64,000 nucleotides of DNA from Bacteroidales bacterium (lineage in GTDB: Bacteria; Bacteroidota; Bacteroidia; Bacteroidales; WCHB1-69). The notes under the pieces were generated by a model. The model was not told the DNA's origin. It searched no databases and worked only from the letters and a program-made list of their open reading frames with translations. Location of the stretch: NCBI GenBank assembly GCA_016285615.1, contig JAEERB010000001.1:1-64000 (forward strand). The letters run 5' to 3'. Each line of letters starts with the position of its first letter. Within the stretch, counting starts at the first letter, position 1. The position numbers were made by a program, and so were the translations under genes. Shown one piece after another: positions 33,480 to 41,711 of this stretch.

Positions 33480-34469
33480 ATGCAAAAAAGGAAACTCATC
33501 ATTTTAGCGTCCATCTTTCTCCTGCTGGGGAATTTGACTGTGGTGGCACAAGATGCACATTTTTCTCAGTTTTTTGCCAATCCGCTCTATTTAAACCCTG
33601 CTTTTGCGGGTTCTAATGTTTGTCCTAGAGTAGCGGCTCATTTCAGAGATCAATGGCCCAGCCTTGCTGGCAACTACATCACCTACACTGCTTCTTACGA
33701 CCAGCATTTCGACAAGTTGGCAGGTGGTATCGGTGTTTTATTCTTGGGTGACCGCGCCGGTAGCGGAACCATCAACACCTACAACATCAGTATAATGTAT
33801 TCCTACAAACTGAAAGTCAGCCGCAAATTCAACATGCGTTTTGCTTTGCAAGCCTCCTACCAGCAGAAATCGCTAAACTGGAGCAAATTGACTTTTGGAG
33901 ATATGATTGACCCGAAATACGGCTTTGTTTATGAAACCAATGAGCAGCAACCCAGCAAGACCAGCAAAGGTATTGTTGACTTTGCCGCCGGTTTCATCGG
34001 CTATACCGACAAGATCTACTTTGGTTTTGCCGCCCATCACTTCACTCGTCCTTACGAAGGATTCACTTCCATCTCTCGTCTGCCCGTCAAATGGACCGGT
34101 CACTTCGGTGCTTACTTTGACCTGAAACGTAAGAGCCGCAAGGATCGTTCATTCGGCGACATCTCCATCAGCCCCAACATCATCTATCAACATCAGATGA
34201 AATTCGACCAGTTGAATATGGGACTTTACCTCAACTTCTACCCGTTTGTAGTGGGTATCTGGTATCGTGAATGCTTCAAGAACCCCGATGCTTTCATCGT
34301 TATGTTCGGCATCCAGCACGACATCATCAGAGTGGCCTACTCGTACGATATCACCCTTTCCCGACTGTCAAACCTTTCGGGCGGTTCTCACGAGGTATCG
34401 TTGCAGTTCCTGTTCAGATGCCCCGAGAAAGTTAGAGTTATCAAGGACCTCAACTGTCCTTCCTTCTAA
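33480..34469 (+). CDS. porP: T9SS outer-membrane protein PorP (SprF family)
   Basis: This 329-residue outer-membrane protein has a signal peptide (LIILASIFLLLGNLTVVAQ). The mature N-terminus, DAHFSQFFANPLYLNPAFAGS, is the PorP/SprF signature. The C-terminus ends in the usual cysteine-containing motif (FLFRCPEKVRVIKDLNCPSF). PorP anchors the PorK/PorN ring to the outer membrane. It lies 63 bp before porK, as expected for the por operon. Codon use is rich in GGT, CGT and GTT compared with the GGC/CGC-rich neighbours, consistent with high expression. The second PorP-like protein in the window is fused to RarA. Confidence 0.93.
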   Translation: MQKRKLIILASIFLLLGNLTVVAQDAHFSQFFANPLYLNPAFAGSNVCPRVAAHFRDQWPSLAGNYITYTASYDQHFDKLAGGIGVLFLGDRAGSGTINTYNISIMYSYKLKVSRKFNMRFALQASYQQKSLNWSKLTFGDMIDPKYGFVYETNEQQPSKTSKGIVDFAAGFIGYTDKIYFGFAAHHFTRPYEGFTSISRLPVKWTGHFGAYFDLKRKSRKDRSFGDISISPNIIYQHQMKFDQLNMGLYLNFYPFVVGIWYRECFKNPDAFIVMFGIQHDIIRVAYSYDITLSRLSNLSGGSHEVSLQFLFRCPEKVRVIKDLNCPSF

Positions 34470-34532
34470 TAAAAACAATAAAATTAAAGATAATAAGTTA
34501 TTTATACATATAGAACAAAATCAAATAGCCAT

Positions 34533-36017
34533 ATGAAAACCAAGAATTTCTTAATTCAAGTTGTTGTTCTCTTACTCTGTGTAATCTCTTTCACTTCTTG
34601 CAAGGAGACTTCCCCCACTACCGGTTGGGCTTACAATGATGCCAAGAACGGTGGTTTTGAAGTTTATCCTTTCCAAGAACAAGCTACTGGCCCCGGCCTC
34701 GTACTCATTGAAGGCGGTACATTCACCTTCGGTCGTATGGAGCAGGATGTAATGTATGAATGGAACAACACTCCGCGTCGTGTTACCATCCCCTCATTCT
34801 ATATGGATGAGACGGAAATCAGCAACCTCGACTACCTTGAATACCTTTATTGGTTGGAGAGAGTATTCGTTCCCGCTGACTTGAAAGTGGTTTACGACAA
34901 CGCGCTTCCCGATGAGAATGTTTGGAGAGAGAAGCTGACCTATGCCGAAACGCAGGTTGAGTACTATTTCCGCTATCCCGCTTACAGAAATTATCCTGTA
35001 GTAGGTGTTAACTGGCTGCAAGCCACCAACTATGCCGCATGGAGAACCGACCGTGTGAATGAAAAGATTCTGGTGGATGAAGGTTTGATCGAATGGTCAC
35101 CCGAACCCTCACCCGAAGGCTATTTCAACACCGACGCTTACCTGACCTACGAGTCGTACGAAGCTGAAAGCGACAAGAGATTGCAATACATCACCACGGG
35201 TGAATACAGAAACGCACGTATGGAAGATGGTATCCTTCTTCCCAAGTACCGCCTCCCCACCGAAGCTGAATGGGAATATGCAGCCTACGGTTTGATTGGC
35301 AATACCTTGAACGAACGTGTACTGGAAAGAAAACTCTATCCTTGGAACGGTCACTACACACGTACCGACGAGAAGAAATATTATGGCGACTTTGTTGCTA
35401 ACACCCGCCGTGGTCGTGGCGACTTCATGGGCGTTGCCGGTTACCTGAACGACGCAGCTTACATGCCCGCTCCCGTTAACGCATACTGGCCCAACGATTA
35501 TGGCTTGTACAACATGGGCGGTAACGTTGCTGAATGGGTAATGGACGTTTACAGACAATCGTCACATGACGACTTGTACGAACTGAGCCCCTTCAGAGGC
35601 AACTACTACGAGACCAAGAAACTGTTGGAAGACGGTACCGTTGAAGAACGTGACAGTATCGGTCGTGTACCCATGGTTCCCGTATCCGACTTCAAGAACG
35701 ACAGAAGACGTAACTATCGTCAAGCTGACAACATCAACTATCTGGATGGTGACTGGGCTTCTCTGAATGACGTTGACGCTTGGAAGAACAGTTCTTCTAA
35801 CTCAACCGACGCCATGTACCCGAAAGATATCGACGGTAGCTACTCGTTGGTTGGCGACCACGCCCGCGTTTACAAAGGTGGTTCTTGGGTTGACATCCAA
35901 TACTATGCAGGTCCTGGCCAAAGACGTTACCTCGACGAAGACGAATCGACCAAATACATCGGCTTCCGTTGTGCTATGGCCCGTCTGGGGGCCCCCACTT
36001 CAAGCAAGAAGAAATAA
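34533..36017 (+). CDS. porK: T9SS ring lipoprotein PorK/GldK
   Basis: This 494-residue lipoprotein has a lipobox ending at Cys23 (SFTSC). The rest is a formylglycine-generating-enzyme/SUMF1-like fold: LIEGGTFTFGRMEQDV, FYMDETEISNLDYLEYLYW, YRLPTEAEWEYAAYG, YNMGGNVAEWVMDVY and YIGFRCAM. In PorK/GldK the fold is structural, not catalytic; the protein forms the 50-nm periplasmic ring with PorN. Length matches P. gingivalis PorK. porL, porM and porN normally follow, but here a strong terminator and pfkA do. Codon use resembles porP. Confidence 0.93.
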   Translation: MKTKNFLIQVVVLLLCVISFTSCKETSPTTGWAYNDAKNGGFEVYPFQEQATGPGLVLIEGGTFTFGRMEQDVMYEWNNTPRRVTIPSFYMDETEISNLDYLEYLYWLERVFVPADLKVVYDNALPDENVWREKLTYAETQVEYYFRYPAYRNYPVVGVNWLQATNYAAWRTDRVNEKILVDEGLIEWSPEPSPEGYFNTDAYLTYESYEAESDKRLQYITTGEYRNARMEDGILLPKYRLPTEAEWEYAAYGLIGNTLNERVLERKLYPWNGHYTRTDEKKYYGDFVANTRRGRGDFMGVAGYLNDAAYMPAPVNAYWPNDYGLYNMGGNVAEWVMDVYRQSSHDDLYELSPFRGNYYETKKLLEDGTVEERDSIGRVPMVPVSDFKNDRRRNYRQADNINYLDGDWASLNDVDAWKNSSSNSTDAMYPKDIDGSYSLVGDHARVYKGGSWVDIQYYAGPGQRRYLDEDESTKYIGFRCAMARLGAPTSSKKK

Positions 36018-36042
36018 TCTTAGATTTTTCCATGATATAAAA

Positions 36043-36074
36043 ACTGACTGGCTTTCCAGTCAGTTTTTTTTTTT
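36043..36074 (+). terminator. Rho-independent terminator after porK
   Basis: A perfect 9-bp stem ACTGACTGG / CCAGTCAGT with loop CTTT is followed by eleven T. The last T is also the first base of the pfkA -7 box. Confidence 0.95.
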
Positions 36075-36081
36075 ACCTTTG
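36074..36081 (+). promoter_or_regulatory. -7 box for pfkA, abutting the porK terminator
   Basis: TACCTTTG matches TAnnTTTG and ends 16 nt before the pfkA ATG. Its -33 region falls inside the terminator stem. Confidence 0.65.
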
Positions 36082-36097
36082 CGAAAAATTCCAAACC

Positions 36098-37198
36098 ATG
36101 AGTAAGAAAGTGCTTGTAGCTACCGGCGGCGGCGATTGCCCCGGATTGAACGCTGTGATTCGCGGCATTGTGAAACGCGCTGAACAGGAAGGCGATTGGG
36201 AAGTGTACGGCTGCATAGAATCGTACAACGGACTGCTTAAAGATAATGTGGAGATCGTCAAACTGACGGGCGAAAAAGTGTCCGGCATCCATATCAAAGG
36301 CGGAACCATCATCAAGACCACCAACAAAGGCGGTCCCTTCCACTTTCCCGTCAAACAAGACGACGGCACATGGAAGATGGAAGACCGCTCAGAGCTGATG
36401 AAGAAGAGACTTGAGAATTTGGGTATTGACGCCATCATCAGCATTGGCGGCGACGGCTCACAGCGCATCTCACTGGAACTCGCCAAAATGGGCATCAACA
36501 TCGTGGGCGTGCCCAAAACCATCGACAACGACCTGTCGTGCACCGACTTCACCTTCGGTTTCCAGACGGCCGTGCAGATTGCCACCGAGGCATTCGACAA
36601 ACTGGTGACAACGGCTGAAAGTCACAACCGCGTGTTCATCATGGAAGTGATGGGCCGCGATGCAGGCTGGATTGCCCTCCATACTGCCATTGCAGGCGGT
36701 GCCGACGTGTGCATCATTCCCGAAATTCCCTACGACCCCGCCAAGATAGCCGAGAAGATTGAAACCCGATACAAGAATGGTGAAGGATTCTGCAATATCG
36801 TCATTGCGGAAGGCGCCAAGGCCCTCGACGGCAAAGTCACCGGCCACGAATCGACCACCGTGGGCTACGAACACATCCGTTTGGGCGGTGTAGGCGATAA
36901 GCTCAAGATGGAACTGCAACAAATTGGCGTAGAGCACGATATCCGCGTCACTGTGTTAGGCCACTTGCAACGTGGCGGCGTGCCCACTGCATACGACCGC
37001 ATCTTAGCCACCCAATTTGGTGTCAAAGCATTCGAATTGGTCAAAGCTGGTAAATTCGGTAATCTGGTGGTTTACAACCATCCCAACATCGAATATGTAT
37101 CGCTCACTAAAGCTGTGGAGAAACCCAACCTCGTCAACCCCGACACCAGCTATCTGGTGCGAACGGCACGTGGTGTTGGCATGAGCTTTGGGGACTAA
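36098..37198 (+). CDS. pfkA: 6-phosphofructokinase, PfkA superfamily
   Basis: This 366-residue cytoplasmic enzyme phosphorylates fructose 6-phosphate. Key motifs are ATGGGDCPGLNAVIRG at the nucleotide site, ISIGGDGSQ, and PKTIDNDLS, followed by the sugar-phosphate loop FIMEVMGRDAGWIALH and a C-terminal HLQRGG. The donor-selecting positions (Gly104 and Gly124 in E. coli) are Gly in GGDGS and Lys in PKTIDND. Asp/Lys marks PPi enzymes and Gly/Gly the E. coli ATP enzyme. The Gly/Lys mix belongs to the mixed group III, so ATP is more likely but not certain. A terminator separates it from porK. Confidence 0.92.
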   Translation: MSKKVLVATGGGDCPGLNAVIRGIVKRAEQEGDWEVYGCIESYNGLLKDNVEIVKLTGEKVSGIHIKGGTIIKTTNKGGPFHFPVKQDDGTWKMEDRSELMKKRLENLGIDAIISIGGDGSQRISLELAKMGINIVGVPKTIDNDLSCTDFTFGFQTAVQIATEAFDKLVTTAESHNRVFIMEVMGRDAGWIALHTAIAGGADVCIIPEIPYDPAKIAEKIETRYKNGEGFCNIVIAEGAKALDGKVTGHESTTVGYEHIRLGGVGDKLKMELQQIGVEHDIRVTVLGHLQRGGVPTAYDRILATQFGVKAFELVKAGKFGNLVVYNHPNIEYVSLTKAVEKPNLVNPDTSYLVRTARGVGMSFGD

Positions 37199-37216
37199 GC
37201 AAACGACATTATTGCT

Positions 37217-37246
37217 TGTAGGTGCGTAGCGCGCTACGCACCTACA
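37217..37246. repeat. Perfect 30-bp GTAG-footed palindrome, copy 1
   Basis: GTAGGTGCGTAGCG and its exact reverse complement meet without a spacer, with one more paired base on each side. It lies in the gap between the convergent pfkA and murF. An identical 28-bp core occurs at 43027-43054. Confidence 0.9.
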
Positions 37247-37251
37247 TTGTA

Positions 37252-38514
37252 TTATAAATTCACATTTTCCAGATGGATGCCACGTGACCCCTTAATGAGC
37301 ACCACGCCGTCGGTCAGAGGATGCTCCTTCAGGTAGGCGTTAAGTTCAGCGACGGAATGGAAACCGTGGCTATCGTCTTCCAGTTGGCGACAGAACTCCT
37401 CACCCACATACCACGCCTCAATACCAAGGCCTGCGGCGGTGCCAATCATCCGATGATGTTCTTCTTCGCTCACTTCGCCCAGTTCGAGCATATCGCCCAA
37501 GATAGCCATCTTGCGTGCACCGTCAATCATAGCTAAGTTGTGCAGAGCCGCATACATACTCGACGGATTGGCATTGTAGTAATCAGCGATGATAGTCAGG
37601 TCGTTGCGCTTGATAACTTGCGAGCGGTGATTTGACGGCTCGTATTCGGCAATGGCGGCGACGATATCGTCATCGGGCACACAAAAGTAACGACCCACGG
37701 CGGCGGCTGCCAGCATATTGGTCAAGTTATACATACCCGTCAGATGTGTTTCCACTCTCCTACCCAACAGATTGATAGTGAGATACGGCGTCATTTCCAG
37801 CACAGCGCCTTTCACTTCTGCGGGTGCATCCACACCATAGGTGGAGAGGTTGACGTAGCCAGTTACCAGCCCTGAGAGCAGGGGATCATCGGCATTGACA
37901 AACAGATGACCATGATGGCGCAACACTTCATCATACAGGGCTTTCTTAGTTTGGATGATATTCTCACGTGAGCCAAAGCCCTCGATGTGAGCCGTGCCGA
38001 TGTTGGTAATCAGTCCGTACTCAGGGCGGGCTATGTCAGCCAGGAAGGCAATCTCTCCAGGATGATTGGCGCCCATCTCCACAATAACTATCTCATCGTC
38101 AGTCGTTACCGACAGCAACGTCAATGGAACACCGATATGGTTGTTGAGATTTCCTTGTGTGAAAGCCACTTTGTACTTTTTCTTCAACACAGCGGCCGTC
38201 AGCTCCTTGGTGGTTGTCTTGCCGTTGGTGCCCGTGATGCCAATTACCGGCACTTTCAGGTGGGCGCGATGTTCCGAAGCCAGCTGTTGCAGGGCTTTCA
38301 GCGAATCGTCCACTATCACACAACGCGGATTGTCGGCATACTCCTTATTTTCGGTCACCACGTAGGCGGCCCCTTTGTCGAGGGCGTCCAGTGCGAAGCG
38401 GTTGCCGTCGAAGTTCTCGCCTTTCAAGCAGAAGAAGAGCGAGCCTTCAATGATATTGCGCGTATCCGTACAGATGCGGGGATGCTGAAGATAAATGTCG
38501 TACAAAGTTTCCAT
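37252..38514 (-). CDS. murF: UDP-N-acetylmuramoyl-tripeptide--D-alanyl-D-alanine ligase
   Basis: This 420-residue cytoplasmic ligase adds D-Ala-D-Ala to the muropeptide precursor. It has the N-terminal UDP-binding domain (DTRNIIEGSLFFCLKGENFDGN), the ATP loop GITGTNGKTTTKEL (about 93-106), VEMGANHPGEIAFLADIARPEYGLITNIGTAH, the histidine-containing EPSNHRSQV and DYYNANPSSMYAAL in the C-terminal domain. It is a monocistronic gene with its own -7 box; its 3' end faces pfkA across a palindrome. Confidence 0.95.
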   Translation of the reverse strand: METLYDIYLQHPRICTDTRNIIEGSLFFCLKGENFDGNRFALDALDKGAAYVVTENKEYADNPRCVIVDDSLKALQQLASEHRAHLKVPVIGITGTNGKTTTKELTAAVLKKKYKVAFTQGNLNNHIGVPLTLLSVTTDDEIVIVEMGANHPGEIAFLADIARPEYGLITNIGTAHIEGFGSRENIIQTKKALYDEVLRHHGHLFVNADDPLLSGLVTGYVNLSTYGVDAPAEVKGAVLEMTPYLTINLLGRRVETHLTGMYNLTNMLAAAAVGRYFCVPDDDIVAAIAEYEPSNHRSQVIKRNDLTIIADYYNANPSSMYAALHNLAMIDGARKMAILGDMLELGEVSEEEHHRMIGTAAGLGIEAWYVGEEFCRQLEDDSHGFHSVAELNAYLKEHPLTDGVVLIKGSRGIHLENVNL

Positions 38515-38532
38515 TTTACATCAATTTGTGGA

Positions 38533-38540
38533 CAAAGTTA
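38533..38540 (-). promoter_or_regulatory. -7 box for murF
   Basis: The minus strand reads TAACTTTG, 18 nt before the ATG. Confidence 0.6.
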
Positions 38541-38617
38541 AGGGAAATTCACACTCACGACAAAATGTTTTTCAATAAAATAGACACCGTCGAATGTTAA
38601 TTAAGAGAAGAAAAAAA

Positions 38618-38647
38618 TAAGGGTAAACCAAAATTGGTTTACCCTTA
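38618..38647 (-). terminator. Rho-independent terminator for the DUF2795 gene
   Basis: A 13-bp perfect stem TAAGGGTAAACCA / TGGTTTACCCTTA with a 4-base loop is followed, on the minus strand, by a run of T. Confidence 0.9.
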
Positions 38648-38679
38648 CCATTCCATAATTCAACAATTAAGATTAACTC

Positions 38680-38901
38680 TTAATACTCGTCTTCGTTGAA
38701 GAAGAAGTCGTCTTTGGTGGGGTAATCGGGCCAGATGTCTTCGATATGTTCGTAAATCTCGCCTTCATCTTCGATTTCTCGCAGATTTTCAATCACTTCC
38801 AAAGGCGCACCTGAACGCACGGCATAGTCAATCAACTCTTCTTTGGTTGCCGGCCAGGGTGCATCTTCCAATTTCGAGGCTAATTCTAAGGTCCAATACA
38901 T
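38680..38901 (-). CDS. DUF2795-domain small protein
   Basis: This 73-residue acidic protein (MYWTLELASKLEDAPWPATKEELIDYAVRSGAPLEVIENL by segments) matches the DUF2795 family common in Bacteroidetes, with the short helix-turn PATKEELIDYAVRSGAP as its core. The C-terminus ends in a highly acidic aromatic tail (DDFFFNEDEY). It has no signal peptide or membrane segment. The function is unknown. It is a single gene flanked by its own promoter box and a strong terminator, so it may be well expressed. Confidence 0.85.
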   Translation of the reverse strand: MYWTLELASKLEDAPWPATKEELIDYAVRSGAPLEVIENLREIEDEGEIYEHIEDIWPDYPTKDDFFFNEDEY

Positions 38902-38941
38902 AACAACAAATTTTTAATCTTTCGTCTTATTTAAAGGGCTG

Positions 38942-38949
38942 CAAAAATA
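38942..38949 (-). promoter_or_regulatory. -7 box for the DUF2795 gene
   Basis: The minus strand reads TATTTTTG, 40 nt before the ATG at 38901. Confidence 0.55.
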
Positions 38950-38986
38950 CTATATTTTTCGTTGAAAGTATCGTTTTATGAAAATT

Positions 38987-39544
38987 TTATTTCACTGATT
39001 TCCAATCAATTTCAGATACACCTTGAATTTTATGACAATATCTGGCCAAAATATAGAAGAAATCGGAAAGGCGATTGAGATACTGAGCAACCTCCGAAAA
39101 GTCGGGTTGGGACTGCTGCAAAGTGCAAAGATGGCGCTCGGCTCGGCGACAGATTGTACGACATACATGCAGCAGCGAAATCACCTGCGAGCCGCCAGGC
39201 AATAGGAATGTGCGTTGTGGCTCTAACTGAGCGGTATAAGCATCAATCGACTGTTCCAGAAACGCCACATTGGCCTTCACCTCCTCCACATTCCAGTACT
39301 TGGGCCACAATTCCACGTCGGTTGACACCAGTCCGCCGGCGGAAAACAATTGCGACTGTATTCTCTGTAGCTCGCCATCGGCACTGACGCCAGCCTCTTT
39401 CATTGCTGCAATGGTCAAGCCGACGAAGGCGTTCAGTTCGTCGAGGGTGCCATAAACCTCCAAACGCAAATCATTCTTGGGCACTCTGCGACCGCCCACA
39501 ATCGAAGTGGTGCCGCCATCGCCCGTGCGTGTGTATATTGCCAT
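38987..39544 (-). CDS. PduO-type ATP:cob(I)alamin adenosyltransferase
   Basis: This 185-residue enzyme transfers the adenosyl group of ATP to cob(I)alamin. The ATP-binding N-terminus IYTRTGDGGTTSIVGGRRVPKNDLRLEVYGTLDELN is diagnostic, as are FLLPGGSQVISLLHVCRTICRRAERHL and YLNRLSDFFYILARY with the catalytic Arg in CRTICRRAE. The length fits the PduO class. No cobalamin-synthesis or uptake genes and no cobalamin riboswitch lie next to it. Confidence 0.95.
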   Translation of the reverse strand: MAIYTRTGDGGTTSIVGGRRVPKNDLRLEVYGTLDELNAFVGLTIAAMKEAGVSADGELQRIQSQLFSAGGLVSTDVELWPKYWNVEEVKANVAFLEQSIDAYTAQLEPQRTFLLPGGSQVISLLHVCRTICRRAERHLCTLQQSQPDFSEVAQYLNRLSDFFYILARYCHKIQGVSEIDWKSVK

Positions 39545-39568
39545 AATCTTTTCGTTTTAAATCGAAAG

Positions 39569-39576
39569 CAAAGGTA
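39569..39576 (-). promoter_or_regulatory. -7 box for the cobalamin adenosyltransferase
   Basis: The minus strand reads TACCTTTG, 24 nt before the ATG at 39544. Confidence 0.6.
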
Positions 39577-39629
39577 CTAAAAAAAGATGATTTATTCAGT
39601 TATGAAGTTATGAAATTATAAAACAAAAG

Positions 39630-39650
39630 CGGCGGCTCGATGAGCCGCCG
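39630..39650 (-). terminator. Terminator after the GIN-domain gene
   Basis: A 9-bp stem CGGCGGCTC / GAGCCGCCG with a three-base loop is followed on the minus strand by CTTTTGTTTTAT. A second small hairpin (CTGCG/CGCAG) lies at 39656-39670. Confidence 0.75.
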
Positions 39651-39704
39651 ACAGCCTGCGATTCACGCAGAAAAATCAAGCAGATATGTGTAAAAGGGTG
39701 ATAG

Positions 39705-40448
39705 TTATTTTACGGTTAATTTACATGCGCCCAAAATAGAAGCATCTACCACATTCGTATTCTTGGGATATGTCAATTTGCAAGCACCAGACAGATTATA
39801 GGAAAGCTCCTCAACTTTACCAAGCCCAATATCCGAGCCACCGACGGACACAATTTCCAATTTCGAGAAATCACATTTTGTGAGATTGAACTGACCTGCA
39901 CCCGTTGTTGACACCAAACCGTTTTTCACCTCGCCTTTCAGCATCACATTGGACGCCCCAGCGGCCGATAACCGAAAGGTATCGACCACCATAGGCTTTT
40001 TAACAGCCAAATCGGATGCCCCAGACAGATTTACCTCCAGTTTTGGAAGCGACATCGTATCTTTTATCACAATATGGCAACTCCCAGCCGTCGTCAGAGT
40101 GCGAAGCGTCTTGGAACCTGTTACGATAGTCAGTTGCGTTGGACTAATGCTATCGGTATTTATGGTCAAAACACCATCCTTCACCTCTGGCATTATTTGA
40201 GATACCAAATTTGAGTCCGTTTCTATCCAAAACAACGATGATTTTCCTGGACAATATCTGACTATCATACTTCCAGACAGCACAATATGTTGATAATCTC
40301 CAATTTCCAATGTGCGCGAATAGAGATTGCCATCCCCTACTTGCCACCTCCTTTTAGGAACCGCGGAATCATCATTAAACCTTACGCAAGAGACAACCAC
40401 TCCTGCCAGCAAGGCTACGCATAATAATTTCAAAACAATATTTTTCAT
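39705..40448 (-). CDS. GIN-domain (DUF2807) lipoprotein
   Basis: This 247-residue lipoprotein has a lipobox near Cys21 (AGVVVSC). The body is the DUF2807 putative auto-transporter-adhesin head, a right-handed beta-helix-like stack with repeating short strands (LSGASDLAVKKPMVV, AAGASNVMLKGEVKNG, GGSDIGLGKVEELSYNLSGACKLTYP). It should sit in the outer membrane or face the periplasm. The function is unknown; adhesion has been proposed only from similarity. It lies downstream of the GntR-ABC operon, separated by a 113-bp gap with a heptamer array. Confidence 0.88.
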   Translation of the reverse strand: MKNIVLKLLCVALLAGVVVSCVRFNDDSAVPKRRWQVGDGNLYSRTLEIGDYQHIVLSGSMIVRYCPGKSSLFWIETDSNLVSQIMPEVKDGVLTINTDSISPTQLTIVTGSKTLRTLTTAGSCHIVIKDTMSLPKLEVNLSGASDLAVKKPMVVDTFRLSAAGASNVMLKGEVKNGLVSTTGAGQFNLTKCDFSKLEIVSVGGSDIGLGKVEELSYNLSGACKLTYPKNTNVVDASILGACKLTVK

Positions 40449-40508
40449 AATTATTTTATTTAAAGGATATTCTGTATTAAAAGTGAACGGTGAAAGAAGT
40501 TATGAATC

Positions 40509-40563
40509 TGAATTTTGAATTTTGAATTCTGAATTTGTTCTTTGTTCTTTGTTCTTTGTTCTC
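40509..40563. repeat. Heptamer array, TGAATTY x4 then GTTCTTT x3
   Basis: From 40509 the units are TGAATTT, TGAATTT, TGAATTC, TGAATTT, then GTTCTTT three times and GTTCTCA, all in one register. Read from the minus strand it begins at the stop codon of the GntR gene (40562). Confidence 0.95.
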
Positions 40564-40936
40564 ATTCCCTTTTCTTCTTCCACTCCTTATACAGCGCTTC
40601 CACTTCCGACAGCGGCACACCCAGCATCTCCATATTGGCAAACATTGCCGGCAGTTCTTCATTGACAAACTGTTCTTTCTTCATCAACTTGATCTTCTCC
40701 ACTGCCTCATCGGCCACAAAGAAGCCCACGCCTCTCCTATTGACAATAATCTGCTGGTTTTGAAGCATCTCGTAGGAACGCATCACCGTATTGGGGTTCA
40801 CTTCGAGGCGTGCACCCAGTTCGCGCACCGACAGCACTCGCTCGCCCACGGGCCAGCGCCCGCTCACAATCTGAGCGCACACCCAATCTACAATTTGCAG
40901 ATAAATAGCTCTGCTACTACTGAAATCCATTCCCAT
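40562..40936 (-). CDS. GntR-family regulator, YtrA subfamily
   Basis: This 124-residue DNA-binding protein is a winged helix-turn-helix of the GntR family (IYLQIVDWVCAQIVSGRWPVGERVLSVRELGARLEVNPNTVMRSYEMLQNQQIIVNRRGVGFFV by segments) with only a short C-terminal helix. This is the YtrA subfamily layout. Such regulators usually repress the ABC transporter operon they belong to. Here it is the last gene behind an ABC ATPase, a small membrane protein and a permease, and a perfect inverted repeat lies on the operon promoter. It starts one base after the permease stop. Confidence 0.92.
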   Translation of the reverse strand: MGMDFSSSRAIYLQIVDWVCAQIVSGRWPVGERVLSVRELGARLEVNPNTVMRSYEMLQNQQIIVNRRGVGFFVADEAVEKIKLMKKEQFVNEELPAMFANMEMLGVPLSEVEALYKEWKKKRE

Positions 40937-40937
40937 C

Positions 40938-41687
40938 TTAGGCCTCCGTTTCTCTCAACCGTAAGTAGCTGAGCACATAGCAATATACGATAGTCAAACC
41001 TTCCACAATGTAAGCGAACGTTCTTTCACTGAAATTTTGTGGCATAATGTCAAGCGAAACCAAACTCCAATCCACATCCACGAAGCGCGTGCCAAACGGG
41101 AATGCCATCCACATATTCACTTTGAAAGTCAGCAACATAATTATGAACAGCCCCAAACTTACCAAGAAGACTGTTAAGATGGTTTTGCGCACGCCACCGC
41201 GGCGGAAGTAGATGCTGCCGAAAAAGAACATCGACACCAAAGTGTACAGCGTTAATAAAAAGAGCGCAATATGATGATTATGCCAGGTTACCGAAGGCCA
41301 CACCAAAGCCGTTATATTACTTAAATTAAGCAAATTAAACATCAAGTCGTGACACAATTGCCCAAGTATGCTGCCGAGCACAATGGCAATATAATACTGT
41401 AGCACACCCACCACATTGACCATTAGCACGGCAAACAGAAACTTCTCGCCCGTGCTGGCCGGCAAGGTGAAATAGTGAACCGAACCTGTTTTACTACGGA
41501 GTAAAGTAAAAAATTGCACCACAAAAATCATCATCGACACGGTAAAGAGAGTCGGGAAATGGGTGTTTTCGACAAAGGCGGATGATAAGAACGCCAGAGC
41601 AGCCATCACAGCCATCTGAAAAAGATCGCGACGACCATTCTCGTAGTAATATGCTCTAAATAAGCTTTTTATATTATTGAAATTCAT
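40938..41687 (-). CDS. ABC-2-like membrane permease
   Basis: This 249-residue inner-membrane protein has six predicted membrane segments and a short basic N-terminus (NFNNIKSLFRAYYYENGRRDLFQM). The segment GSVHYFTLPASTGEKFLFAVLMVNVV, with the LPAS-EK motif, is common in Bacteroidetes ABC-2 permeases that travel with YtrA-type regulators. It is the membrane partner of the ATPase encoded two genes upstream. The substrate is unknown; related systems respond to envelope stress or antimicrobial peptides. Confidence 0.82.
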   Translation of the reverse strand: MNFNNIKSLFRAYYYENGRRDLFQMAVMAALAFLSSAFVENTHFPTLFTVSMMIFVVQFFTLLRSKTGSVHYFTLPASTGEKFLFAVLMVNVVGVLQYYIAIVLGSILGQLCHDLMFNLLNLSNITALVWPSVTWHNHHIALFLLTLYTLVSMFFFGSIYFRRGGVRKTILTVFLVSLGLFIIMLLTFKVNMWMAFPFGTRFVDVDWSLVSLDIMPQNFSERTFAYIVEGLTIVYCYVLSYLRLRETEA

Positions 41688-41711
41688 AATCTTAAAATTT
41701 AATCGGTTAAA

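Noticed and set aside
34533..36017. A sulfatase-modifying enzyme (formylglycine generating enzyme)
   Set aside because: The fold matches, but the lipobox, length, motif wording and position behind porP identify PorK/GldK.
39545..39704. A cobalamin riboswitch before or near the adenosyltransferase
   Set aside because: The region holds only a -7 box, a terminator and a short hairpin; no B12-box-like sequence is visible and the leader is too short.
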